64,000 bases of DNA from Thermoplasma acidophilum DSM 1728 (GCF_000195915.1 NC_002578.1:1483644-1547643); one strand, 5' to 3'; shown: positions 23,511-33,115, counted from the stretch's first letter. The notes: generated from the letters alone by a model not told the origin. Made by a program: numbers and translations.

Positions 23511-26080
23511 GGTGAATCACCTGCCCTGTAGAGGTAGAAGAATGCGGATGGCGCCTCAGTATTTATGAGCGTGAAGTAAACACCGTTATTCCAGTCAATG
23601 AATGTATTATCATAGTACTGGGAGAGTGGGTTTTCCGATATCCCTCCGGGGTAAATGCCTATGCCGGAAGCAGGATCGCTCATATTCACGATCATGCGCC
23701 ATGAAGGCCCGAAGTCAGAAATGGTGCCATAGGCAGCATTCACAGTATTTCCGTCTCCTGCAGCCGGTACTTCCTGGGTGTTCATTGCAGAGATCCCGAA
23801 AAAGCTTGACAGATATCTCTTGTGTATGTTCCCCCATTCCCACGCCGATGAGTACTGGCCGTATTTATCGGTCAGATAACTGATGGCCTGGCTGTAAGCA
23901 CTTAACATGTCCGCGGTCTCATTTTTCTTATGTCCCGTCACGGGATTGCTGAAGAACGAAGCGTTCTGATCCGTCATCGTCCAGTTGACAAGATCCTCTA
24001 TGAGCGGCCCGTGGTAGTAGTCGTCTGTGCCAAGGAAAAACGATGTCTGGCCCATGCCGTCGGTTGCGTTTATTCCATAGTAGGAAAACCATGGGGCAAA
24101 CACAGTGCTGACAAAGTCCCTTATGAAGAAATAGTATATGGTGGCCGCAGTTGAATTGATGTCCATGTTGCCGTTCCAAGAGCTGAGGGCAGAGTATTCG
24201 GGTGTGTCGCTCAGGCCATCTGAATTCAGGGCCTTCACCAGCGGCTTTAAGAATATGTCTGTTGTGAAATCATGCACCGTCAGCTGTATCTTTTCCATCT
24301 TCGAATAGTTGAAGCCGTAGGTTGAGTTCAGCATTGTGTATATCTGGTCTGCCCTGTAACCGGACTCGTAATCCCATCCGATATAATAGGGATAATTAGG
24401 CGAAACGGTAATCTGATTTGCCGAGAACACGAAACCTCTGGACGGATCGTAGAGGTACGGGAGATCGCTGTATGGAACGAATCCCGTCCAGTCGTACGAT
24501 CCGTTCCCAGGTAGAATGCCCCTTGGGTTGCCCCTCTCGATGACTGGGTAGAGGCCATAGGGGAATATGCCTATGTTTCCTGAACTATCCGCCACTGCCC
24601 AGTTCTGTATGGCCACCTTGAAGTACTCTGTGAGGTTCTGGACAAACTGCATCACTGAATGCGATCTGTCAATATTCAGAAAGAATGTTATCTCGTATGT
24701 TGGAATGTAGCCGGTCCAGTCCATTGCAACTGGCACGCCCAAGCTGTCATTTATAACAACCCCGTTCTTCGCAACCTCTATTTCAATGTGTACCGGTTTT
24801 TCCCCTTTAACGAGCACGGTTTCATTCTCAACCTTGAAAGGCACCCAGGAACCGTTGAAAAGGTAATCGCCCGGATGATCTGGCGATGTCTGTTCCGCGT
24901 AAAAATAGGTCTCCTGAATCTGTCCATTGGTGGCGCCCCATGCCACATATGGGTTGTGGCCCAGTATTATACCGGGGAAGCCCGGGAATGTTACACCGAT
25001 GACGTTCATGCCGGGAGATACAAGCTGGAATCCCATCCATATCGACGGGACGCTTGTGGTTAGGTGAGGATCGTTCGCCAGGATGGCAGATGCGTTTGAC
25101 GTCCTTATCCCGTTCACAGCCCAGTCATTGCTCCCAAAGTCGTGGAAGACAGTGTAGTTAATGCTGAGCTGGTCTGTTGCATATGATCCCGTGAACAGCG
25201 ATGACACCTCTGCAAGCCCAGACATTGCCGACGTGTAGAAGGAATTTATGGTTGCATAAGCCGAATCTGAAAGGTTGACGTAGGGCACGTTGAGGTTCAG
25301 ATTGGCTATGTCGCCCGTTTCATCGTATACCTTCGGGTTCAGCGAATACGGAACTATTGGGTTCTGAACTCCAGCAGGATATGCAGGGTATATTGCCTTT
25401 ATGACAGATTCAGGCATCTTCTGCAGTGCGAAGTTAAAGTATATTGGATCAAGGCCGCCGGCACTGTTCTCCCACAGGAAGAGCTGTTGGACAGCCAGCA
25501 CATCCGTGACGTTCCATCTGTGAGGTTCCACGTTGAGTATCTTGAAAAGAAGGGGCAGCTTCGAATACGTCAAATTGCCTATGTATGCGTTGATGCCCAG
25601 AACAAACGATTTAAGATAAATGTACGTCATATTGTCAGCGCTCAGGTTCTGCCTTTCCATAATTGCTGTGTTGTAGAGCTGCAGCTCTCTCATGAATATG
25701 TCTGTCTGCAGGGTGGACGGGCCAGCTATGGCCGATAGATTGCCCAGTGCAGTCCGCTTCAGGAAATCAAGCTGTGCTAGCCTGTATTCGGCTTCCAGAT
25801 AGCCCTGTTCGTAATAAACGGCACGGGTACTGTTGCTTGCGATGCCTATGAAGCCGTCGGCCTGCCTGTAAACAAGAACCGTGGCTGAAACGTTTGAAAA
25901 TTCAACCTGCACCTTCTGGCTTCCTGGAGCGTAGAAGTATGCCGGAGGCGAGAATACCCCACTTGAAGGGTTTGCCAGGCGAATTAGGGGAGGAAGAGGG
26001 CCTATGGAGGAAAAACCTGCAAAAAGCAGTATCGCAAGTAATATGACGGATACGAAAAGCCGTGCGTATCTTATTTTCAT
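23507..26080 (-). CDS. Penicillin acylase family protein (secreted or membrane-anchored Ntn hydrolase)
   Basis: An 857-residue protein with an N-terminal hydrophobic signal or anchor (about residues 7-27). The alpha-chain part precedes a short linker and the beta-chain start at GSND, where Ser317 would become the N-terminal nucleophile after self-cleavage; the following WAVNG and ILANDPHL segments are family hallmarks. Later motifs (the PGIILGHNPYVAWGATN segment) also match. Substrates could be amides, acyl-homoserine lactones or peptides; the sequence does not tell. Many Asn-X-Ser/Thr sites suit an extracytoplasmic, glycosylated protein. A TATA-like run (26093-26109) ends about 20 bp before the ATG, so the mRNA is probably leaderless. 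Confidence 0.93.
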   Translation of the reverse strand: MKIRYARLFVSVILLAILLFAGFSSIGPLPPLIRLANPSSGVFSPPAYFYAPGSQKVQVEFSNVSATVLVYRQADGFIGIASNSTRAVYYEQGYLEAEYRLAQLDFLKRTALGNLSAIAGPSTLQTDIFMRELQLYNTAIMERQNLSADNMTYIYLKSFVLGINAYIGNLTYSKLPLLFKILNVEPHRWNVTDVLAVQQLFLWENSAGGLDPIYFNFALQKMPESVIKAIYPAYPAGVQNPIVPYSLNPKVYDETGDIANLNLNVPYVNLSDSAYATINSFYTSAMSGLAEVSSLFTGSYATDQLSINYTVFHDFGSNDWAVNGIRTSNASAILANDPHLTTSVPSIWMGFQLVSPGMNVIGVTFPGFPGIILGHNPYVAWGATNGQIQETYFYAEQTSPDHPGDYLFNGSWVPFKVENETVLVKGEKPVHIEIEVAKNGVVINDSLGVPVAMDWTGYIPTYEITFFLNIDRSHSVMQFVQNLTEYFKVAIQNWAVADSSGNIGIFPYGLYPVIERGNPRGILPGNGSYDWTGFVPYSDLPYLYDPSRGFVFSANQITVSPNYPYYIGWDYESGYRADQIYTMLNSTYGFNYSKMEKIQLTVHDFTTDIFLKPLVKALNSDGLSDTPEYSALSSWNGNMDINSTAATIYYFFIRDFVSTVFAPWFSYYGINATDGMGQTSFFLGTDDYYHGPLIEDLVNWTMTDQNASFFSNPVTGHKKNETADMLSAYSQAISYLTDKYGQYSSAWEWGNIHKRYLSSFFGISAMNTQEVPAAGDGNTVNAAYGTISDFGPSWRMIVNMSDPASGIGIYPGGISENPLSQYYDNTFIDWNNGVYFTLINTEAPSAFFYLYRAGDSP

Positions 26081-26092
26081 ATATGTTTTACG

Positions 26093-26109
26093 AAATTTAA
26101 ATATTTAAT
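26093..26109 (-). promoter_or_regulatory. TATA box of the penicillin-acylase-family operon
   Basis: ATTTAAATATTT centred about 22 bp before the ATG at 26080; leaderless arrangement. Confidence 0.5.
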
Positions 26110-26295
26110 GCTTCTTATTCAATTGGAGACAAACATCAATTATATACGATCCGAATATTTTGAAATGGAAAACTTTCAGGGCTCCGCATTGATCGTTTGG
26201 TTATCAAAACAATTTCGGTGCGCAACTGATTCGTTTCTCCATTGCCATTGATCCTGATTCGATAAGGTATATCCAGAACGTGATGATAACTTCTC

Positions 26296-27024
26296 ATGTG
26301 CAGGATGTTCCTGTGCCATGGAAATTTCGGAGAAGACGCTGGCAGATTGTTCCTGGCCCTCAGTGAAACCGCAAAGAATGATCCCCTTCTTGTGAAGGCC
26401 GGTTCCACATGGACAAGCCACTCCGACGGTTGGGGCATGGCTATGCTGAGCGATGGTTCCATAAGATTCGAAAAACACAGCAGGCCAGTATACGAAGACA
26501 GCGTACCAACCATCATTTCTTCCGGAACTGTTCTGGCACATGCAAGAAAGGCCTCTCCTGGAGAACCATTGGGGAACGCATTCTCCCACCCGTTCTATGC
26601 GGAGGACGAAAGGTATATAGTGCTGCTCGCCCACAATGGATCGCTGGACAAACACAGAATAGCGAATTGCGATCCGAAATGCTATGATCGCAACACAGAC
26701 AGCGGCCTGTTTCTCTCATATATCATGACGTTCCCCGGAACGGTGAAGGAAAGGTTCGAAAGAGCCATTTTCGAATCTTTAAAAAATGGCGTATTCGGAA
26801 AATTGACGAACCTCCTCGTTGTTGCCCTTGATAAATTCACGATGATCGAAGAACGCCTCTATTTCTCCCATAACGCATCCCGTTCCGAATACGGTGATCT
26901 GTATCTTGTCAATGGCAGAGGCTGGACCGGAGTGTTTTCGTCCAGCATCCTCATGTCAGCGCACTTTCCAGCATACGTTTCAAAGAGCAAGGTAGAAAAC
27001 GATACGGTAATGGATCTTCCGTAG
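26296..27024 (+). CDS. Class II glutamine amidotransferase-like protein
   Basis: A 242-residue Ntn-type amidotransferase domain. The start codon is followed by Cys2 (MCRMF), the nucleophile once Met is removed. HSDGWGMAM, VLAHARKAS and LLAHNGSLD match the glutamine-binding residues of the YafJ/EgtC-like group. There is no synthase partner domain, so it may release ammonia or act as a gamma-glutamyl hydrolase. It lies alone between divergent penicillin-acylase and ClC genes. Length is typical for the YafJ group. Confidence 0.85.
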   Translation: MCRMFLCHGNFGEDAGRLFLALSETAKNDPLLVKAGSTWTSHSDGWGMAMLSDGSIRFEKHSRPVYEDSVPTIISSGTVLAHARKASPGEPLGNAFSHPFYAEDERYIVLLAHNGSLDKHRIANCDPKCYDRNTDSGLFLSYIMTFPGTVKERFERAIFESLKNGVFGKLTNLLVVALDKFTMIEERLYFSHNASRSEYGDLYLVNGRGWTGVFSSSILMSAHFPAYVSKSKVENDTVMDLP

Positions 27025-27168
27025 CATGGCCGTGTATTTCTCAGTATCCACTAAACCGTTTCGGCCCTCTATAAATTCAGTGATCCGGATCCTGACCGTT
27101 TCAATGCAATACTTCCTACCGCAGGATGAACGAGATTGATTATTGTTATCGAAAAGAATGCGCAAAAT

Positions 27169-27180
27169 CCTTAATATTTC
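27169..27180 (+). promoter_or_regulatory. TATA box of the ClC gene
   Basis: CCTTAATATTTC about 24 bp before the ATG at 27199; leaderless arrangement. Confidence 0.45.
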
Positions 27181-27198
27181 AACATAATATCTAAGCAA

Positions 27199-28968
27199 AT
27201 GCGCTTCAGATTTCATCTTTCTTCGCTTCCCTATTTCGAAAAATGGTTTATAATGGGCATAATAATAGGCATAATATCCGGCCTCGGCGCTCTTGCATTC
27301 TATTACGCCATCAGGCTCTTCGAATACCTTTTTCTGACAAGGATGGTCGGAATAGCCCTCCCGAGGCCGTTAGGGGAAGGCGGATCCCTTGTATACCTTT
27401 ACAGTGTGCGGTACTTTTACCTCATACCTGTTTCGGTGGCCCTTGGTGGGCTCTTTTCCGGCTTGATCGTTTATACATTTGCACCTGAGGCTGAGGGCCA
27501 CGGTACCGATGCCGCCATAAGGGCCTTTCACAACAATCAGGGGAAGATAAGGCGCAGGATACCTGTTGTGAAGACCATAGCATCAGCCATAACCATAGGG
27601 TCTGGCGGAAGCGCGGGAAGAGAGGGCCCAACAGCACAGATATCTGCTGGCCTAGGATCCATGGTTGCGGATCTGTTGGGCCTTAGCGATTCAGACAGGC
27701 GCATAGCGGTAGCCGTAGGAATCGGATCAGGTATAGGAACGATATTCAAGACTCCGATAGGCGGTACCATGCTTGGGGCTGAGATACTATACAAGAGGGA
27801 TCTCGAGACCCAGGCAATATATCCATCACTGGTGGCAAATGCCATAGGATACTCGATCTTCGCTTCGGTTGTTGGCTTTGAGCCCATATTCGGATACTAC
27901 ACCGGATCGTTTAACGTTGAAAGAATACCGTACTATGCCATACTCGGCGTCATTTCTGGGCTCTTCGCAATATTCTATGTCCGCTTTTTCTATTTCATGG
28001 TCTCTGTTTTCAAGAGGATGCGCATAAGCAACTACTATAAGCCGGTCATAGGTGGTGCTGTCACCGGATTGATAGCTCTTGCTTTTCCCGAAATAATGTC
28101 CACGGGGTATGGCTGGGTTGACCTGTTGATGTTCCAGAAATTCCAGTACTTTCCAACCTTCGGCATCCCCATACTCATAATACTGATCGCGCTGCCCTTC
28201 GTCAAGGTATTTGCAACCTCCTTCACCGTTGGTTCCGGTGGAAGCGGAGGAGTTTATGCTCCTGGAATATTCATAGGCGCATCACTTGGAGCTGTGGCTG
28301 GCCTCGCCTTCCACTACGCAACGCCATCTCTTGTTCCGATCATAACGCCCTTCGTCATAGTAGGAATGATATCGTTCTTCGGTGCCGCCGGAAAGGTCCC
28401 ACTTTCTGTGATACTCATGGTCGTCGAGATGACTGGAAGCCTGCAGTTGCTTCCTGCGGCGATGATAGCGGTTTTCATATCATATCTGGTTTCTGGCAAG
28501 TACTCAATATACCACAATCAGGTCGATGACAGGAGGAGCTCTCCGGCACACTTCGGCGAATTCAACACGCCGGTCTTGCTTGACATAAAACTCAAGGAAG
28601 TGACTTGCAAGGATGTCAGCATAAGAGATGACACAGACGTAGAAGAGGCAAAGAGGATCATGGAGGAAAATGATATTGCGGCTGTACCTGTGGTGCTCTA
28701 CAAGCGCCTGATCGGTGCGGTATACCTATTCGATATCGCAGAGGCAACAAGCGGACCAGTAAGCCCATACATAAAAAGAGGCATAACGTACCTGAGATCC
28801 ACTAACAACGCCGAGGAGGCCTGGGAAGTCATGATGAGAAATAAGACAACCTGGTGCCCCATAGTGGATGACGGCGAGTTCAAGGGCATAGTCACGCTCA
28901 GATCGATACTGGACGCTTATCATGAAAAGGTTACCATGGCCAAGGATACGGCCAGCGTTTTCGAGTAA
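27199..28968 (+). CDS. ClC-family chloride channel/transporter with CBS pair
   Basis: A 589-residue membrane protein with about ten or more hydrophobic segments through residue 440 and two C-terminal CBS domains (about 460-585), which often bind adenine nucleotides. The anion filter motifs are recognisable: GSGGSAGREGP with the gating-type Glu142, and GSGGSGGVYAPGIF later in the chain. The GSGIP motif is not seen in its usual form. It may be an H+/Cl- exchanger, useful for an organism living at very low pH, but transport mode cannot be read. It lies downstream of the glutamine amidotransferase with its own promoter. Confidence 0.92.
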   Translation: MRFRFHLSSLPYFEKWFIMGIIIGIISGLGALAFYYAIRLFEYLFLTRMVGIALPRPLGEGGSLVYLYSVRYFYLIPVSVALGGLFSGLIVYTFAPEAEGHGTDAAIRAFHNNQGKIRRRIPVVKTIASAITIGSGGSAGREGPTAQISAGLGSMVADLLGLSDSDRRIAVAVGIGSGIGTIFKTPIGGTMLGAEILYKRDLETQAIYPSLVANAIGYSIFASVVGFEPIFGYYTGSFNVERIPYYAILGVISGLFAIFYVRFFYFMVSVFKRMRISNYYKPVIGGAVTGLIALAFPEIMSTGYGWVDLLMFQKFQYFPTFGIPILIILIALPFVKVFATSFTVGSGGSGGVYAPGIFIGASLGAVAGLAFHYATPSLVPIITPFVIVGMISFFGAAGKVPLSVILMVVEMTGSLQLLPAAMIAVFISYLVSGKYSIYHNQVDDRRSSPAHFGEFNTPVLLDIKLKEVTCKDVSIRDDTDVEEAKRIMEENDIAAVPVVLYKRLIGAVYLFDIAEATSGPVSPYIKRGITYLRSTNNAEEAWEVMMRNKTTWCPIVDDGEFKGIVTLRSILDAYHEKVTMAKDTASVFE

Positions 28969-29158
28969 AGAGAAGCCTATTTCCGAATTATCCAAACGTT
29001 ATCATAATTTCTAACAAATTCCGCTGTGCGTATTCTGATTATGTTGTAGTAAGCGTTGGTGGCAATTATTCACATATATGACGATAATTCATATTATGGA
29101 AAAGTAATAAATACTTCGTTTCGATTATCCATTAATAATAATTCAAAAGTGATGCAAG

Positions 29159-30253
29159 ATGATGTGCCTTTCAGAAGAACAGCAGATTCTGAGAACAAGC
29201 ATAAAGGATTTTGTGAAAAGGTATGTGGTACCAGGGCTGAATGAAATCAAGAATGATAGATTTCCAAGGGATATCCTGAGAGAACTGGGAAAGAATGGCT
29301 TCTTCAACGTTATGATACCTGGCTTTGGAGTCCAGGACAGCTACTCGTATTCCCTCATCGTTGAAGAGCTTGCATCGGCATCACCGTCCCTGGCGTGGCT
29401 ATATGTGACGCATGTGGCTGCGGCCTATGCCCTTTCAAGGATGGGCAGCGAAGATCAGAAATCGCAGTACATAGAGAAGATGGCCGATGGAAGGCTGTTG
29501 GCAACGATAGCAATAACCGAGCCTGCATCCGGGGCAACGGCTTCTGCAGTGCAGACAAAGGCTGAATTCGATGGGAAGGCCTGGGTCATCAACGGATCGA
29601 AGACATTCATAACCATGGCTTCGGATGCAGATGCGTTCATCATAATGGCAAGATCCGATTCAGAAAAACCGGCATTCACCGATTTCATCCTAAGATCCGA
29701 TGACAGAGGCGTATCAAGATCGGCGTCCCTGAAAGGCAGCGGAATGCCGGGGATAGGATGGGGAGAGATCTTCCTCGAAAACGTGGAAACCGGACAGGAT
29801 AGGGTACTCGGGAACAGAAACGAGGGCATAAAGATAATACCGACGATAGCCAAGGTTTTCACCATAGGTGCGGCATCAATATCGCTGGGCATCATGGATG
29901 TGCTGAATGCAAATGCCCTGGAACACATAAGGGAAAGGAAGATCAACGGCTCGTCGCTTTCTTCATTTCAGGTCGTCCAGGACAGGTACCTGCACATGTA
30001 CACGAACGGCCAGGCAGCAAGCGCTCTAATATACCGTGCAGCCATCAACGATGACATAAAACTGGCGTACGCCGCAAAGGTGTTTGCAACAGAAAAGGCA
30101 ATAGAGAATGCTGTGACCGCATCAAGGCTTTTCGGCGCAAACGGGTATGAAAGATCCGTCGGCATAGCCTCTTACATCGACGATGCGCTGGCTGTGCCCC
30201 TGCACTTCATAAACAATGACGTACTCACAGGCCTCTTCATGAATTCGGTTTAA
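29159..30253 (+). CDS. Acyl-CoA dehydrogenase-like flavoprotein with atypical C-terminus
   Basis: A 364-residue protein with an acyl-CoA dehydrogenase N-terminal helical domain, a middle barrel (ITEPASGATASAVQT and the NGSKTFIT segment), and a shortened C-terminal helical domain with LFGANGYERS. The usual catalytic YEGT motif after RDA is absent: DDALAVPLHFINN sits there, so the base in the common position is missing. It may use a Glu elsewhere, as in isovaleryl-CoA type enzymes, or carry out another flavin reaction. A TAATAAATAC box lies about 50 bp before the start. The 3' end overlaps the convergent radical SAM gene by 17 bases. Confidence 0.85.
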   Translation: MMCLSEEQQILRTSIKDFVKRYVVPGLNEIKNDRFPRDILRELGKNGFFNVMIPGFGVQDSYSYSLIVEELASASPSLAWLYVTHVAAAYALSRMGSEDQKSQYIEKMADGRLLATIAITEPASGATASAVQTKAEFDGKAWVINGSKTFITMASDADAFIIMARSDSEKPAFTDFILRSDDRGVSRSASLKGSGMPGIGWGEIFLENVETGQDRVLGNRNEGIKIIPTIAKVFTIGAASISLGIMDVLNANALEHIRERKINGSSLSSFQVVQDRYLHMYTNGQAASALIYRAAINDDIKLAYAAKVFATEKAIENAVTASRLFGANGYERSVGIASYIDDALAVPLHFINNDVLTGLFMNSV

Positions 30254-31214
30254 TTCTTTCAATTTTTGGCGGCAGTATGTAAAAGAATTTACCCATGTAT
30301 GGAACCTTTGATATTTTTCCGTATTTGACCATATGATCCACAAATTCGGCCGATTCGCCAGATCTTTCGATAACCTCCAGCAGCGCGTCCTCACGCATGG
30401 GATGGACGGCAAGTATGTTCAGGATCTCATCCTCCAAGCTCTCGCCTGTGAAGAATTCTGAACCTTCATATCCTGTTAACAGTGAAACCTTTGTATTGCC
30501 AAGATGATTGTTGAATACCTGGAATGCGGCATTGATCAGTTCATCCGACGGTGGTTTCACATATTCCTCGGCAGGCGGCCTAGTTGGAACGGATATGTAC
30601 GCCAGATCCAGCTTTCGCAGGGATGAGAGGTATTCAGCGATGATATGGATTTCGCCAAGATCCTGAATTCCGTCGACAAGCATGGTCTCCGTGGCCAGAA
30701 TGCCGTGATACTTCTCTGAGAACTTCCGTATGCCGTCAAGTATGATCGAATGGTTCAAGCTGCCATGGGGTCTGTCTATGATCTTCCACTTCACATCGTC
30801 TATGGCGTCCACTTTCAGCGAGACCCAGTCAGCGTCCATCAGATCTGAAGCAACATCTTCATTGTCGATCAGAGAAGCGTTGGAGATGACTGCGACTTTC
30901 ATCCCTGTTGATTTTATCGCTTCTATGTGCTTTCCGAGGTTAACGTCAAGCGTGGGCTCTCCATCCGGTACAAAAGTTACGTAGTCTATGCGGCCGCCAC
31001 CCGTCCGGACTTCTTCAATCTTCCTAGTCAGTGCATCAAGTATATCATCAGTGGAATAGAACTCCTGCCTTTTTATTGAGAAATTGATGGTGCGTCCGAT
31101 CTGGCAGTACACGCAGGAATACGAACATATTTTTCTCGGTATATTGTTGACGCCAAGGCTGAAACCCAGCCTGCGTGAAGGTACGGGCCCAAAAAGGAGT
31201 CCTTCAAAATTCAT
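30237..31214 (-). CDS. Radical SAM protein of the COG0731 type
   Basis: A 325-residue protein with the CxxxCxxC cluster motif in CSYSCVYCQIG (about residues 30-38) next to the GPVPSRRLGFSLGV opening that marks this group. FVPDGEPTLD, then SNASLI, fit the radical SAM barrel. The C-terminal 80 residues look like a small winged-helix-like domain (ILAVHPMREDALLEV). Homologues are annotated as Fe-S oxidoreductases distantly related to wybutosine enzymes; the substrate is not known. Confidence 0.88.
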   Translation of the reverse strand: MNFEGLLFGPVPSRRLGFSLGVNNIPRKICSYSCVYCQIGRTINFSIKRQEFYSTDDILDALTRKIEEVRTGGGRIDYVTFVPDGEPTLDVNLGKHIEAIKSTGMKVAVISNASLIDNEDVASDLMDADWVSLKVDAIDDVKWKIIDRPHGSLNHSIILDGIRKFSEKYHGILATETMLVDGIQDLGEIHIIAEYLSSLRKLDLAYISVPTRPPAEEYVKPPSDELINAAFQVFNNHLGNTKVSLLTGYEGSEFFTGESLEDEILNILAVHPMREDALLEVIERSGESAEFVDHMVKYGKISKVPYMGKFFYILPPKIERIKPNS

Positions 31215-31313
31215 GCTTTTACGATCAGGACATGATCGATAAAGTTATGCTTTCAAATTCAATTCGCCTGTACTTTTCACAATTATGATTAAATAATCAT
31301 TATAAGGTGAAAA

Positions 31314-32495
31314 ATGATAATGAATCATATGCCTAAAAAGATAGTCATAATTGGTGCAGGCGCCGGAGGCGGCATATCACTTAGCCAGCTCAGAAGAGCA
31401 CTCAGCAATGAAGATGTTGAGATCACGATCATAGATCAGACCGGAAGAACGGACTTCCAGCCCTCATACGTATTCCTTGCACTGGGAGAAAAGAAACCGG
31501 AGGAGATATCCAGAGACATTTCACAGCTGAATGACAGTCGTGTCAGGGCAGTAAAGGACACTGTCATATCTGTGGATGCCGCCAACAGGGTCGTAAAAAC
31601 GTCCGGTGGCAGCTATCAGTACGATTATCTGATCATGTCCCCAGGTCCGAGCATCGATCCTTCATCCCTCAAAGGACACGAGGCAACACACAGTGTGTGG
31701 ACAATGGAGGATTCGCTGAGGCTTAGGGATGCTGTGAAGAACTTCAAAGGTGGAAACGTACTCATCAGCGTATCGACCCAATGGTACAAATGCCCGCCTG
31801 TGCCATGGGAGATGGCTCTGCTTCTTGACGATTATTTCAGGAGGAAGAACATCCGGGACAAGGTGAAGATAACGGTTGCGCATCCCGTTTCCAGACCCAT
31901 GGAGATGTATGGCCCAGGCCTTTCTGAACCATTCTCGAAGATGCTTGATGACAGGAACATCGAAGGAATTTACGGGCGCAGGGTATCATCCGTTGATGCT
32001 GAAAAGAAGCGTGCAATAATGGACAACGGAGAAACCGTTGGCTTCGACCTTTCAATCGTGGCTCCGCCGCATCTGCCGCCGGATTTCATCAAAAATAATG
32101 ATGATCTGCGATCGCCTAGAGGATGGGCTGCGACCAACATCAGGGACTTCAGGAATCCCAAGTACGAGGATGTTTTCGCCATAGGCGATGTGATCGCGCC
32201 GACGATACAGATAGGAATGGCAGGGGTACTGGCGCATTTCCAGGCCGATACGGTTTCATCTGCAATTGCAGAGGAGATTGCCGGGTATCCATTCATGGAA
32301 TACAACAAGGTAGCCGTGTGCATCATAGCCACGGGCGGATCCGGTGTATTCTCCTACTGCGATCTTGCCGGAAAGCTTACGGACCCAAAGGTCAAATTCC
32401 CGGAGTGCAGAATGATAGGGAATGATCCTCTGTTCCGCTTTGCCCACGATCTTTACGAAGTCAACTTCCTCTCTTCAATATACGGTAGCAGGTGA
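31314..32495 (+). CDS. Sulfide:quinone oxidoreductase-like flavoprotein
   Basis: A 393-residue FAD protein of the NDH-2/SQR superfamily. FAD motif GAGAGGG is near residue 14, the second FAD motif VFAIGDV near 280. Two Cys (YKCPPVPWE, near 160, and FSYCDL, near 344) fit the redox disulfide of sulfide:quinone oxidoreductases. It would feed electrons from sulfide into quinone at the membrane. An AGGTGA site precedes the starts at 31314 and 31320. It is translationally coupled to a DUF1641 gene. Function as SQR is inferred from the Cys pair; a flavocytochrome-like role remains possible. Confidence 0.87.
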   Translation: MIMNHMPKKIVIIGAGAGGGISLSQLRRALSNEDVEITIIDQTGRTDFQPSYVFLALGEKKPEEISRDISQLNDSRVRAVKDTVISVDAANRVVKTSGGSYQYDYLIMSPGPSIDPSSLKGHEATHSVWTMEDSLRLRDAVKNFKGGNVLISVSTQWYKCPPVPWEMALLLDDYFRRKNIRDKVKITVAHPVSRPMEMYGPGLSEPFSKMLDDRNIEGIYGRRVSSVDAEKKRAIMDNGETVGFDLSIVAPPHLPPDFIKNNDDLRSPRGWAATNIRDFRNPKYEDVFAIGDVIAPTIQIGMAGVLAHFQADTVSSAIAEEIAGYPFMEYNKVAVCIIATGGSGVFSYCDLAGKLTDPKVKFPECRMIGNDPLFRFAHDLYEVNFLSSIYGSR

Positions 32496-32500
32496 TGGAG

Positions 32501-32917
32501 ATGGATCAGAACGGTGAGGATGTGAAGAAACTTCTGGATGTTATGGATGAACTCAGGCCGACGCTTAACCTGCTGAAGGAAATGCAGGACAGTGGGTTAA
32601 CGGAAACGCTGTCCTATCTTGTCAGCAACTTCGACAGGATATTCAACTACACTACGAAGATGGAATTCTACGATCTTCTAACAGCGCTGAAGAAGCTTTC
32701 AGTTCTCCTGCAGCCCATATCCGCCATGAGCGATGAGGACATAGAATCGGTTGCGAAGATGCTGGGGCCTCTGCCGTCAGCGATCAAAGAGGCAAAGTCA
32801 CGGTCAGAATCGGCCAAGCCTGTTAAAACTATGGATCTCATAAGGATCCTGAGATCAGATGACATGGCGTTTCTGATCTTTCTGGCCATGGCCGTATCCG
32901 AAAGGATGAGAAAATAG
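32501..32917 (+). CDS. DUF1641 family protein, partner of the SQR-like flavoprotein
   Basis: A 138-residue helical protein with the spacing and sequence of DUF1641 (MDELRPTLNLLKEMQDSGL and LLQPISAMSDEDIESVA). DUF1641 genes commonly sit beside SQR or formate dehydrogenase-like flavoproteins. The ATG at 32501 is chosen because GGTGAT, formed across the SQR stop codon, sits 4 bases upstream; a GTG at 32492 overlaps SQR. No enzyme motif or membrane segment seen; a role in membrane docking or assembly is a guess. Confidence 0.85.
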   Translation: MDQNGEDVKKLLDVMDELRPTLNLLKEMQDSGLTETLSYLVSNFDRIFNYTTKMEFYDLLTALKKLSVLLQPISAMSDEDIESVAKMLGPLPSAIKEAKSRSESAKPVKTMDLIRILRSDDMAFLIFLAMAVSERMRK

Positions 32918-33055
32918 ATGGAAAATCCCTAAAATATCCACTTTTAATATTTTGTTTATGGTTATGATCACTGAAAATCCGCAATCTATCCGGTGCTGAC
33001 ACTTAAGATCCCCTGAGAGTACATGATATTGTCTAGAATTAAACGCACCTGGTTT

Positions 33056-33115
33056 CAGATGATGCGCCTTTTCATGACGCATGATCATTGCATGAATGCG
33101 CTGTGCGTTCATCTG
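33056..33115. repeat. Long imperfect palindrome between convergent genes
   Basis: Nested inverted arms: CAGAT (33056) / ATCTG (33111), GCGC (33064) / GCGC (33098), TTCATG (33071) / CATGAA (33091), around a self-complementary ATGATCAT (33081-33088). It overlaps the last codons of the MFS transporter gene. It may terminate both convergent transcripts, or bind a dimeric protein. Confidence 0.45.

Noticed and set aside
26136-26655. Antisense frames over the glutamine amidotransferase gene
   Set aside because: The plus-strand gene has an N-terminal Cys and clear family motifs; the antisense products have none.
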